A stretch of DNA of 64,000 nt from JAHFTY01 sp964584785 (lineage in GTDB: Bacteria; Acidobacteriota; Terriglobia; 20CM-2-55-15), in assembly GCA_964584785.1 (NCBI GenBank), contig CAZPBY010000026.1, positions 1 to 64,000 of the forward strand, read 5' to 3'. Below the pieces are notes generated by a model. It was not told the DNA's origin. It saw nothing but the letters and a program-made list of their open reading frames with translations, and did no database searches. Within the stretch, counting starts at the first letter, position 1. Each line of letters begins with the position of its first letter. Both the position numbers and the translations under genes were made by a program. Shown here piece after piece: positions 8,175-15,775 of the stretch.

Positions 8175-8540
8175 ATGTCGAGAACCGACTCCAACGACGT
8201 ACGGCTTCGGATTCATCAACGCATCCGAAAGAACTTGAGCGGAACCGAGTCACGTCCGCGCCTTTGCGTATTCCGCAGCAACAAACATATCTACGCCCAG
8301 ATCGTCGATGATGTGAAAGGCACCACATTGACCACGGCATCGACGCTGGACGCAGATGCCAAGGGCAAGCTCAAAAATGGCGGAAACATCGCGGCCGCGA
8401 AAGCAGTCGGCAAGATCGTGGCGGAACGCGCGCTTCAAAAAGGAATCAACTCCGTCCTCTTCGATCGCGGCGGATACATTTATCACGGCCGGGTTAAAGC
8501 TCTGGCTGACGCGGCTCGCGAAGCGGGCCTGAAGTTTTAG
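8175..8540 (+). CDS. rplR: 50S ribosomal protein L18
   Basis: A 121-residue 5S rRNA-binding protein. Signatures are RPRLCVFRSNKHIYAQIVDD and, toward the end, VLFDRGGYIYHGRVKALADA-type sequence. Length is typical (about 117-122). It follows rplF by 2 bases. Confidence 0.97.
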   Translation: MSRTDSNDVRLRIHQRIRKNLSGTESRPRLCVFRSNKHIYAQIVDDVKGTTLTTASTLDADAKGKLKNGGNIAAAKAVGKIVAERALQKGINSVLFDRGGYIYHGRVKALADAAREAGLKF

Positions 8541-8548
8541 GAGACAAG

Positions 8549-9055
8549 GTGATCACACAGAAGATCGACGCAAACCAGTTGCAACTTAAGGATAACGTGG
8601 TCGCGATCAACCGCGTTACGAAGGTGGTCAAGGGCGGTAAGAATTTGAGCTTCAGCGCTCTGGTCGTGGTCGGTGATGAAAACGGACACGTCGGATACGG
8701 CAGCGGAAAAGCGAAGGAAGTTCCGCAGGCGATCCGGAAAGCGATCGAAGCCGCAAAAAAGAATTTGATCCGAGTGCCGCTTCACAAGAACACCATTCCC
8801 CACCAGGTTCTCGGATTGTTCGGCTCCGGACGCGTTCTGATGAAGCCGGCGGTCGAAGGTACCGGCATCATTGCCGGCGGCGCGGTTCGCGCGGTGATGC
8901 AGGCGGCGGGTGTTTCCAACATCCTGACGAAATCGATCGGGACGTCGAATCCGCACAACGTGATTAAAGCCACGTTCGAAGGTCTGCGAAGTTTGAAAGA
9001 TCCACAGGAAGTCGCGCGGCTGCGCGACAAACCACTCGACGAGATTTTGGGGTAA
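8549..9055 (+). CDS. rpsE: 30S ribosomal protein S5
   Basis: A 168-residue protein involved in decoding fidelity and mRNA unwinding. The double-stranded RNA-binding segment INRVTKVVKGGKNLSFSALV and the later GTGIIAGGAVRAVMQAAGV are characteristic. The start codon is GTG, 3 bases after a TAGGAGA site. Length is normal. Confidence 0.97.
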   Translation: MITQKIDANQLQLKDNVVAINRVTKVVKGGKNLSFSALVVVGDENGHVGYGSGKAKEVPQAIRKAIEAAKKNLIRVPLHKNTIPHQVLGLFGSGRVLMKPAVEGTGIIAGGAVRAVMQAAGVSNILTKSIGTSNPHNVIKATFEGLRSLKDPQEVARLRDKPLDEILG

Positions 9056-9057
9056 CC

Positions 9058-9243
9058 ATGGCGGCGCCGAAAAAGATCAAAATTCAGTACTACCGAAGCG
9101 CGATCGGATTCAACGTCCAGCAAAAACTGATCGTCAAGGGATTGGGATTTCGAAAGCTGAATTCCACGCGCGAACTTGAAGACACGCCCGCAATCCGGGG
9201 CATGGTGAAGAAGGCTCCGCATCTCTTGCGGATCGTCGACTAA
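9058..9243 (+). CDS. rpmD: 50S ribosomal protein L30
   Basis: A 61-residue L30 with the family pattern IKIQYYRSAIGFNVQQK, then LGFRKLNSTRELEDTPAIRG and a final VKKAPHLLRIV. It starts 2 bases after rpsE with no clear ribosome binding site, so it probably relies on re-initiation. Confidence 0.95.
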   Translation: MAAPKKIKIQYYRSAIGFNVQQKLIVKGLGFRKLNSTRELEDTPAIRGMVKKAPHLLRIVD

Positions 9244-9255
9244 GGAAGACGCAAC

Positions 9256-9714
9256 ATGAGCACAGGAATTCATTCGTTTAAACCAAATGCCGGTTCGACT
9301 CACAAACGCAAGCGAATCGGACGGGGTCCGGGAGGTGGTCACGGAAAGACCGCCGGACGCGGTGAAAAGGGCATGTGGTCCCGAGCCGGCAGCCGGACGA
9401 AACGTGGATTTGAGGGCGGCCAGATGCCGCTGCACCGGCGCATCCCGAAGCGAGGGTTCACCAACGGGCCATTCAAGAAAGAATTCGCCATCGTGAACGT
9501 CGGCGATCTGAACAAGTTCGATAAAGGTTCGAAGATCGGGCCCGAGCAATTGCTCGCTGCCGGCCTGATCCGGAGACTCGAGGAGCATGGCGTGCGCGTT
9601 CTCGGCGACGGCAACATCGATCGAGCCCTTCATGTGACAGCGCACCACTTTACCGCCAGCGCGCGGGAGAAGATTACCGCAGCCGGAGGTACCGCTGAGG
9701 TCATAAAACTGTGA
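9256..9714 (+). CDS. rplO: 50S ribosomal protein L15
   Basis: A 152-residue late-assembly protein. The Gly/Arg-rich N-terminal part KRIGRGPGGGHGKTAGRGEK and GFEGGQMPLHRRIPKRGF are diagnostic. Its TGA overlaps the secY GTG (GTGA), a common arrangement that couples L15 and SecY synthesis. Confidence 0.97.
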   Translation: MSTGIHSFKPNAGSTHKRKRIGRGPGGGHGKTAGRGEKGMWSRAGSRTKRGFEGGQMPLHRRIPKRGFTNGPFKKEFAIVNVGDLNKFDKGSKIGPEQLLAAGLIRRLEEHGVRVLGDGNIDRALHVTAHHFTASAREKITAAGGTAEVIKL

Positions 9715-11078
9715 TTGACGCCGTAAAAAACATCTTCAATGTTCCCGACCTGCGCAAGCGGATCCTCTTCATGCTTGCCCTGCTTGGCGTTTACCGGATC
9801 GGCGCGTTTATCCCGACGCCGGGAATCGACACGAAAGCATTGGAACAGTTCTTTCAGCAAAATCAGGGGACCGTGTTCGGTTTCCTCGATATGTTTTCCG
9901 GCGGTAACTTCCGCCGGTTGACGATTTTTGCGCTGGGGATCATGCCGTACATCACGGCATCGATCATTCTTCAGTTGTTGACGGTGGTATGGCCGTACCT
10001 GGAGAAACTCTCGAAAGAAGGTGAGCTGGGGCGCCGCAAGATCACGACCTACACGCGCTATCTGACCGTCGTGCTGAGCGCGGTGCAATCGCTCGGAATC
10101 GGTGTCGCACTCCAGCGTTCGGGAACCTTCGTGATCAATCCCGGCATCGGATTCCTGCTCATGACGATGCTCACGTTGACGACCGGAACCGCATTCATCA
10201 TGTGGCTGGGCGAGCAGATTTCGCAGCGCGGCATCGGCAATGGCATGTCGCTGATCATTTTTGCCGGCATCGTGTCGGGTCTGCTGCACGCGATCACGGA
10301 TATTTACGACAAGGTCAATACGAATGAGTGGGGGATCCTGACCGTCATTATCCTGTTGGCGTTCATGCTCGCCGTGGTGGCATTCGTCGTCATCGTCGAG
10401 CGAGGCCAGCGCCGCATTGCAGTTCAATATGCCAAGCGCGTCGTGGGACGGCGCGTGTTGGGTGGACAGTCGACACACCTGCCGCTCCGCGTCAATACGG
10501 GCGGCGTCATCCCCGTGATTTTCGCGTCATCGATTCTCACCTTTCCTCAGACCTTCGGGATCGTTTCGCAGAATCCGTACCTGCGTCGAGTGACGGACGC
10601 GCTGCGGATCGGCGAGCCGCTGTACAACCTGCTGTACGTGGCCGGGATCATCTTCTTCTGCTATTTCTACACGTCGATCGTCTTCAACCCGAACGAAGTT
10701 GCGGACAACATGCGGAAGTACGGCGGATTCATTCCCGGCATTCGTCCCGGTAAACGCACAGCGGAATACGTGAACACAATCCTGACGCGCATCACGCTGG
10801 TCGGGGCGATCTATCTGGCGATCGTCGCGATCATTCCGGAATTCATGTACGTCGGGTTCCACGTTCAAAATATTCCGTGGATTGGGCCGCGGCTGGACAC
10901 CATCCTGCCGCAGTTCATCACGCAGGGATTGCGCACCAACTTCTACTTCGGTGGAACGTCATTGCTGATCGTCGTTGGAGTCGCTATGGACACGGTGCAG
11001 CAAGTGGAATCCCAACTGATCATGCGCCACTACGATGGCTTCATGAAGAAAACAAGAATCCGGGGGAGACGCGGTTAA
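9711..11078 (+). CDS. secY: Preprotein translocase subunit SecY
   Basis: A 455-residue polytopic membrane channel subunit of the Sec translocon. About ten hydrophobic segments can be traced. Family signatures include the plug-region sequence LDMFSGGNFRRLTIFALGI and LGEQISQRGIGNGMSLIIF, and the cytosolic loop near GKRTAEYVN. Start is GTG overlapping the rplO stop. The stop shares one base with the adk ATG. Confidence 0.98.
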   Translation: MIDAVKNIFNVPDLRKRILFMLALLGVYRIGAFIPTPGIDTKALEQFFQQNQGTVFGFLDMFSGGNFRRLTIFALGIMPYITASIILQLLTVVWPYLEKLSKEGELGRRKITTYTRYLTVVLSAVQSLGIGVALQRSGTFVINPGIGFLLMTMLTLTTGTAFIMWLGEQISQRGIGNGMSLIIFAGIVSGLLHAITDIYDKVNTNEWGILTVIILLAFMLAVVAFVVIVERGQRRIAVQYAKRVVGRRVLGGQSTHLPLRVNTGGVIPVIFASSILTFPQTFGIVSQNPYLRRVTDALRIGEPLYNLLYVAGIIFFCYFYTSIVFNPNEVADNMRKYGGFIPGIRPGKRTAEYVNTILTRITLVGAIYLAIVAIIPEFMYVGFHVQNIPWIGPRLDTILPQFITQGLRTNFYFGGTSLLIVVGVAMDTVQQVESQLIMRHYDGFMKKTRIRGRRG

Positions 11079-11740
11079 TGGCGCGGAAGATCCTTATTCT
11101 GCTCGGCCAGCCTGGCGCGGGCAAAGGGACGCAATCACGGGCGATCATGCGACAATTGAGTATTCCGCAGATCTCCACCGGGGACATGCTTCGCGACGCC
11201 GTAGCGCGCCAGACATCCTTCGGCAAGGAAGCGAAAGAGAGAATGGACGCCGGCGAATTGGTCAGCGACGAAATCGTCAATGGGATCGTTGCCGAACGGA
11301 TTCTTGAGGACGATTGTAAGAACGGATTCATCCTGGACGGCTATCCGCGCAACGTTCCTCAGGCGGAAACGTTTGCGCGACAAATGCGGACTGACGATCA
11401 GTTGTTCGTGATCGAAATCCGCGCGGAATCCGCGCGGTTGGTGAACCGGCTCGTCGGCAGGCTGATGTGCCCCGCCTGCGGAGACATTTACAACGTCTAC
11501 AGCCGCGTTCCGAAGAGTGATCACATTTGCGACCGCTGTGGAAACAAATTGGTTCAGCGGTCGGACGACCGGGAGGACTTGATTCAGGAACGGTTAAAAA
11601 CATACGACGGCGAAACCTATCCGCTGGTGACGTTCTATCAGGCGCAAGGCGTTTACCACCAGGTCGACGGTATGCGTCCAATCGCAGAGGTGACAAAACA
11701 GATTATGACGATCGTCGACGGCGTCGGAGTTCGGAGCTGA
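11078..11740 (+). CDS. adk: Adenylate kinase, zinc-LID type
   Basis: A 220-residue enzyme converting AMP + ATP to 2 ADP. The P-loop GQPGAGKGTQ is at residues 10-19, followed by ISTGDMLRD and the D-G-Y-P-R motif FILDGYPRN. The LID holds four cysteines, CPAC and CDRC, indicating a structural zinc. The frame extends upstream, but the ATG at 11078 overlapping secY gives the correct N-terminus. Position after secY is classical; map, which often follows, is missing. Confidence 0.97.
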   Translation: MARKILILLGQPGAGKGTQSRAIMRQLSIPQISTGDMLRDAVARQTSFGKEAKERMDAGELVSDEIVNGIVAERILEDDCKNGFILDGYPRNVPQAETFARQMRTDDQLFVIEIRAESARLVNRLVGRLMCPACGDIYNVYSRVPKSDHICDRCGNKLVQRSDDREDLIQERLKTYDGETYPLVTFYQAQGVYHQVDGMRPIAEVTKQIMTIVDGVGVRS

Positions 11741-11743
11741 CAT

Positions 11744-11962
11744 TTGCCTAAAGAAGACGCTATTGAAGTCATTGCAACGGTAATCGAGCCGCTGCCGAAC
11801 GCGATGTTTCGCGTGGAGCTCGACAACAAGCATCAGGTGCTGGCTCATATTTCCGGCAAGATGCGAAAGAATTTCATCCGCATTCTTCCAGGCGACAAAG
11901 TCGCGGTCGAACTGTCACCTTACGATCTGACCCGGGGCCGGATCGTTTATCGATATAAGTGA
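11744..11962 (+). CDS. infA: Translation initiation factor IF-1
   Basis: A 72-residue OB-fold protein that occupies the 30S A site during initiation. The pattern KEDAIEVIATVIEPLPNAMF, then HISGKMRKNFIRILPGDKV, matches IF-1 throughout. The start is TTG, preceded by GGAG in the end of adk. Its direct position after adk replaces the more usual adk-map-infA order. Confidence 0.96.
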   Translation: MPKEDAIEVIATVIEPLPNAMFRVELDNKHQVLAHISGKMRKNFIRILPGDKVAVELSPYDLTRGRIVYRYK

Positions 11963-11971
11963 GAGCCATTT

Positions 11972-12085
11972 ATGAAGGTAAGAGCATCGGTTAGAAAAAT
12001 CTGTGACAAGTGCAAGATCGTGCATCGCAAACGAGTGGTGCGCGTGATTTGTGTGAACACCAAACATAAGCAGAGACAAGGATAA
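11972..12085 (+). CDS. rpmJ: 50S ribosomal protein L36, zinc-binding type
   Basis: A 37-residue protein at the 23S rRNA core. It begins MKVRASVRKICDKCKIVHRK and has the C-x2-C-x12-C-x4-H zinc ribbon (CDKC, then a lone cysteine and NTKH). Located between infA and rpsM, exactly where L36 is expected. Stop is TAA, 3 bases before the rpsM ATG. Confidence 0.95.
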   Translation: MKVRASVRKICDKCKIVHRKRVVRVICVNTKHKQRQG

Positions 12086-12088
12086 TCC

Positions 12089-12475
12089 ATGGCACGTATA
12101 GCAGGCGTCGATCTTCCTCCGAACAAGCGGGTCGAGATCGCTTTGACTTACATCTTCGGCATCGGCCGCACTCAATCGAACAAGATCCTGGGGGCGGCAG
12201 GCGTGAATATGGATACCAAAGTCCGCGACCTGAATGATGACGAGACGAACCGGATTCGCAAGATCATCGAAGAGCAACATCGCGTCGAAGGTGATCTCCG
12301 CAAAGACACCTCATTCAACGTGAAGCGGCTTATGGAAATCGGGTCGTACCGCGGTCTGCGGCATCGCCGCGGTTTGCCCGTCCGCGGCCAGCGTACACAC
12401 ACCAACGCGCGAACCCGCAAGGGTCCGCGAAGAGGAGCAATCGCCGTGCGCAAGAAGGCCACGGCCAAGACGTAG
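12089..12475 (+). CDS. rpsM: 30S ribosomal protein S13
   Basis: A 128-residue head protein bridging to the 50S subunit. ARIAGVDLPPNKRVEIALTY is the family start, GIGRTQSNKIL is the helix-hairpin-helix region, and the C-terminus RHRRGLPVRGQRTHTNARTR contacts tRNA. Length is normal. It is followed by a 120-base gap to rpsK filled by an inverted repeat, unusual within the alpha operon. Confidence 0.98.
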   Translation: MARIAGVDLPPNKRVEIALTYIFGIGRTQSNKILGAAGVNMDTKVRDLNDDETNRIRKIIEEQHRVEGDLRKDTSFNVKRLMEIGSYRGLRHRRGLPVRGQRTHTNARTRKGPRRGAIAVRKKATAKT

Positions 12476-12476
12476 C

Positions 12477-12561
12477 GTCACGAAACCCGTCGCTGCGCTC
12501 CGGGTTCTGCACATTGCTGCGAAAATTGTCGGAACCCCGAGCGAAGCGACGAGCTCCTGTG
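12477..12561. repeat. REP-like inverted repeat, copy A (rpsM-rpsK gap)
   Basis: Arms at 12477-12509 and 12530-12561 are imperfectly complementary. The left arm reads ACCCGTCGCTGCGCTCCGG then GTTCTG; the right arm reads GGAACCCCGAGCGAAGCGAC then GAGC. The same element occurs at 19834-19932 (best preserved) and 50872-50944. This copy is the most diverged and lies between two essential ribosomal genes, so transcription must read through it. Confidence 0.75.
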
Positions 12562-12595
12562 CCGCCAGTTTTCATAAAAGAAGCGAGACAGATAT

Positions 12596-12988
12596 ATGGC
12601 TCAACCAAAGAAAAAAGGCGCAAAGAAGAAAGAGAAGAGAATTGTTCCGATGGGTGTGGCCAGCATCCAGGCGTCGTTCAACAACACCACCGTCACCATC
12701 GCGGATCAGGAAGGCAATGTCGTTTGCTGGTCCAGTGCCGGATCTCTCGGCTTTAAGGGCTCCCGTAAAGGCACGCCATTCGCTGCGCAACAGGCCGCGA
12801 TGACGGCTGCCAACCGGGCGCGTGAGGTCGGTATGCGGTCGGTTGAAGTGAATGTGAAAGGGCCAGGCTCGGGGCGTGACTCCGCGATCCGCGCACTACA
12901 GGTGGCAGGCCTTGAAATCCGCGCCATTCGGGATATAACACCCATTCCACACAATGGCTGCCGTCCGCCGAAGAGGCGACGCGTTTAA
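12596..12988 (+). CDS. rpsK: 30S ribosomal protein S11
   Basis: A 130-residue platform protein. GVASIQASFNNTTVTIADQ, then GFKGSRKGTPFAAQ and DITPIPHNGCRPPKRRRV at the end are diagnostic. The N-terminus is a lysine-rich stretch (about residues 4-14), slightly longer than usual. Its start lies 34 bases after the REP-like repeat. Confidence 0.98.
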   Translation: MAQPKKKGAKKKEKRIVPMGVASIQASFNNTTVTIADQEGNVVCWSSAGSLGFKGSRKGTPFAAQQAAMTAANRAREVGMRSVEVNVKGPGSGRDSAIRALQVAGLEIRAIRDITPIPHNGCRPPKRRRV

Positions 12989-13000
12989 GAGGAGATTGAT

Positions 13001-13630
13001 TTGGCTAGATACTCAGGTCCCGTATGTCGTTTGTGCCGCCGAGAAGGCATGAAGCTTTTCCTTAAAGGCGAACGTTGCTTCAAGCCGTCGTGCGCCATCG
13101 AAAAGCGAAATTATCCGCCCGGACAACACGGCCAGGGCCGTAAGGCGAAGATCGTCGGTTATGGCCTGCAGCTTCGCGAAAAGCAGAAGGTGAAGCGTGT
13201 TTACGGCGTTCTCGAAAACCAGTTCCGTGGATATTTCGAGCGCGCCGTCCGGCAAAAAGGCGTGACGGGTGAAAACCTGCTCGCACAGCTGGAATGCCGT
13301 CTGGACAACGTTTTGGTCCGACTGGGATTCGCCAGTTCACATGCGCAGGCCCGGCAATTTGTGCGTCACGGACACGTTCTTGTGAACGGCAAAAAAGTGA
13401 ATGTTCCTTCCTTCCAGGTCGTTGCCGGACATGAAGTCAGCATGAAGGAAAAGATGAAGAAGAACGTCCAGGTCGTCAGCGCTCTCGACCTGGTCAGTGG
13501 CCGCGGCACGCCGCACTGGCTGGAACTCCACACCGAGAATGTGTCGGGCCGTGTTCTGGGCATGCCGAAACGTGAAGATATCAACTTGCCGATCCAGGAA
13601 AGAATGATCGTCGAGTTGTATTCGAAGTGA
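13001..13630 (+). CDS. rpsD: 30S ribosomal protein S4
   Basis: A 209-residue primary assembly protein; S4-type RNA-binding domain visible as LECRLDNVLVRLGFASSHAQ and RQFVRHGHVLVNGKKVNVPS. The N-terminal ARYSGPVCRLCRREGMKLF contains a CxxC, with a further cysteine pair downstream near residues 27-31, so a zinc-bound N-terminus is possible. The start is TTG after a strong GAGGAGA site. Confidence 0.97.
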   Translation: MARYSGPVCRLCRREGMKLFLKGERCFKPSCAIEKRNYPPGQHGQGRKAKIVGYGLQLREKQKVKRVYGVLENQFRGYFERAVRQKGVTGENLLAQLECRLDNVLVRLGFASSHAQARQFVRHGHVLVNGKKVNVPSFQVVAGHEVSMKEKMKKNVQVVSALDLVSGRGTPHWLELHTENVSGRVLGMPKREDINLPIQERMIVELYSK

Positions 13631-13640
13631 GGTCAAGATA

Positions 13641-14642
13641 ATGCTTTGGAAAGGTTTTCAAAAACCCAAGAGATTGAACGTAGGCGCCGATCCGGCGCCG
13701 ACAGACCGTTATTCGCAGTTCTCCGCGCAACCGTTCGAGCGCGGATTCGGCACGACCATCGGCAACGCGCTCCGGCGCGTCTTGTTGTCGTCCATCGAGG
13801 GTGCAGCGATTACGGCTGTCAAAATTGAGGGTGTGCTCCACGAGTTTTCGTCGATTCCGGGCGTCGTCGAAGACGCCACCGACATCATTCTCAACCTCAA
13901 GCAAATACCTTTGAAACTCCACGGCGATGCTGCGAAGACCATCTACATCAAAGGAAGCACGCCGGGTGTTTACACGTCTTCGAGCATCGAGCACGATGCG
14001 GATATCGAAATCCTCGACAAGGACATCTACATCGGCACGGTGAGCGAAGGCGGTTCGTTACAGATCGAGATGCGGGTTCAGAACGGCCGTGGCTATGTCG
14101 CGGCGGATCGTAACTTCGACGAAGATCTCGGAATCGGCTGGATTCCCGTCGACTCGGTCCACTCGCCCGTTCGCAAGGTGAACTATTACGTCGAAGCGGC
14201 TCGTCTGGGTCAGGTCACGGACTACGACAAGCTGACGATCGAGATCTGGACGAACGGATCCATCGTGCCGGCAGATGCGCTGGGTCTCGCGGCGAAGCTC
14301 ATCAAAGATCACATGCAGATTTTCATCCAGTTTGAAGAGAAACCCGAACCCGTCGAGGAAGCGCCGGAAGTCCGGACCGACGCGGTTCTGGAGCACTTGA
14401 ACAAATCCGTAGACGAACTCGAACTTTCGGTGCGCTCTTACAACTGTCTGAAGAACGCGAATATCCGCACGATCGGCGAGCTTGTGACGAAGACTGAAGC
14501 CGAAATGCTCAAGACCAAGAATTTCGGCCGAAAGTCGCTGAACGAAATCAAAGAAATCCTGCACAGTATGAATCTGCAACTGGGCATGAAACTGGACGAT
14601 CATGGCAGGCCTGTACCGTCGTCCACCGAGCAAAGTGTATGA
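13641..14642 (+). CDS. rpoA: DNA-directed RNA polymerase subunit alpha
   Basis: A 333-residue subunit that nucleates polymerase assembly. The N-terminal domain carries FERGFGTTIGNALRRVLLSS, and the C-terminal domain (from about residue 255) carries SVRSYNCLKNANIRTIGEL and NFGRKSLNEIKEIL, which contact UP-element DNA and activators. Length is normal. GAGGT precedes the ATG; the stop overlaps rplQ by 4 bases. Confidence 0.98.
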   Translation: MLWKGFQKPKRLNVGADPAPTDRYSQFSAQPFERGFGTTIGNALRRVLLSSIEGAAITAVKIEGVLHEFSSIPGVVEDATDIILNLKQIPLKLHGDAAKTIYIKGSTPGVYTSSSIEHDADIEILDKDIYIGTVSEGGSLQIEMRVQNGRGYVAADRNFDEDLGIGWIPVDSVHSPVRKVNYYVEAARLGQVTDYDKLTIEIWTNGSIVPADALGLAAKLIKDHMQIFIQFEEKPEPVEEAPEVRTDAVLEHLNKSVDELELSVRSYNCLKNANIRTIGELVTKTEAEMLKTKNFGRKSLNEIKEILHSMNLQLGMKLDDHGRPVPSSTEQSV

Positions 14643-15079
14643 GACATCGAAACGCACACCGAAAACTGAGCAGGAACACGTCGCACCGGCGTGCGTTGCT
14701 GCGGAATCTTGTGACGGACTTTCTCGATCACGGCCGTCTGATGACCACGCTGCCGAAGGCCAAGGAGATCCGTCCGCTTGCCGAAAAGATGATCACGCTC
14801 GGCAAGCGCGACAGTCTTCACGCGCGCCGAATGGTCCAGTCGTACGTCATGCGTGAAACCGTCGCCAGGAAGCTGTTTGATACCGTCGCCCCGAAATTCG
14901 CCGATCGTAACGGCGGTTACAGCCGGATCATCAAACTCGGCAACCGCAAAGGCGACGGGGCAGACATGGCGATCATCGAACTGCTCGGCAGCGAACTCGA
15001 AGTGAAGAAAGCCGAACGCGCCGCGGCCGAAGAGAAGAAAGCCTCTAAGAAAAAGGAAGAAAAGAAAGAAGAAGAATAA
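14639..15079 (+). CDS. rplQ: 50S ribosomal protein L17
   Basis: A 146-residue L17, last gene of the alpha operon. Signatures are MRHRNAHRKLSRNTSHRRAL and the following LVTDFLDHGRLMTTLPKAKE. It is longer than the usual ~120 because of a charged tail after residue 125 composed mostly of K, E and A. Start overlaps rpoA (ATGA). Confidence 0.96.
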   Translation: MRHRNAHRKLSRNTSHRRALLRNLVTDFLDHGRLMTTLPKAKEIRPLAEKMITLGKRDSLHARRMVQSYVMRETVARKLFDTVAPKFADRNGGYSRIIKLGNRKGDGADMAIIELLGSELEVKKAERAAAEEKKASKKKEEKKEEE

Positions 15080-15081
15080 GG

Positions 15082-15166
15082 ATTTTATTTTCCTGGCGAA
15101 TCCCGAATTCGGATTTTGCTCCAATCTCGGATCGGGAATCGGGGCTCGCCAGCGAAAATAGAAAAT
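15082..15166 (+). terminator. Candidate terminator hairpin at end of ribosomal operon
   Basis: Just after the rplQ stop a left arm (15082-15112, ATTTTATTTTCCTGGCGA...) pairs imperfectly with a right arm (15133-15166, ...TCGCCAGCGAAAATAGAAAAT), forming a long stem with AT-rich base and GC-rich middle. The symmetry means it could end transcripts from either side. There is no long T tract directly after the stem, so a Rho-independent function is inferred. Confidence 0.55.
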
Positions 15167-15202
15167 GAATCACGTTCCCGCCCGCGCTATCATTAGCGCA
15201 TC

Positions 15203-15775
15203 GTGTCTACTCCTGAAAACGAAGAATTCCATCTCGATCTAACGTTTACCGGTCACGACAATCAGAGGCTGATTCTCGGCATTGCCACCGTCGTCGCGGC
15301 CGTCGCGGTCATTTTTATCCTCGCGACAATGACGACGAGCGTCGCTGCCCGCCTGCTCCCGATGAACGACGAATATCTCCAGGCTCTCATACCTCGCGCC
15401 TCCGACGGCAAACAGCCGCTGGCTCTGAAGTCGCTGGATCAAACGATCTCGGATAGCACTCTTACCGTGATCGGCTCGGTGATGAATCGCACAGACTTTC
15501 CGGTTTCCGGGTTGCTGGCGGTCCTCAAGGCGACCGATATCAAATATGTTTCACAAAGAGTCGAGGTTCCCCTGAATCCTAACGAGGTTGGCTCGCAGCA
15601 GACGGCCACATTTCAGGCGACCGTCACGCTGACGGCGCAGCCGAGCATTTATTCGGTCGAATTCCGCATACCCGACGGCCCCCTCGTCTCCCATATCGAC
15701 GATCGCGCTGCGAATCTGACAGTTCCGGAGGTCTCACCACCCACACCTTCGGTAACGCCCGCACCTAAAAAATGA
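15203..15775 (+). CDS. Membrane-anchored protein of unknown function, FxLYD-like
   Basis: A 190-residue protein with a short cytosolic N-terminus, one transmembrane helix (about residues 23-45, LILGIATVVAAVAVIFILA) and an extracytoplasmic beta-rich domain. The domain has the pattern LTVIGSVMNRTDFPVSGL, which resembles FxLYD-type or comparable immunoglobulin-like domains. The C-terminus is Pro-rich and charged. The start is GTG. Its TGA overlaps the next gene's ATG, so it is coupled to the peptidase. Function unknown. Confidence 0.7.
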   Translation: MSTPENEEFHLDLTFTGHDNQRLILGIATVVAAVAVIFILATMTTSVAARLLPMNDEYLQALIPRASDGKQPLALKSLDQTISDSTLTVIGSVMNRTDFPVSGLLAVLKATDIKYVSQRVEVPLNPNEVGSQQTATFQATVTLTAQPSIYSVEFRIPDGPLVSHIDDRAANLTVPEVSPPTPSVTPAPKK

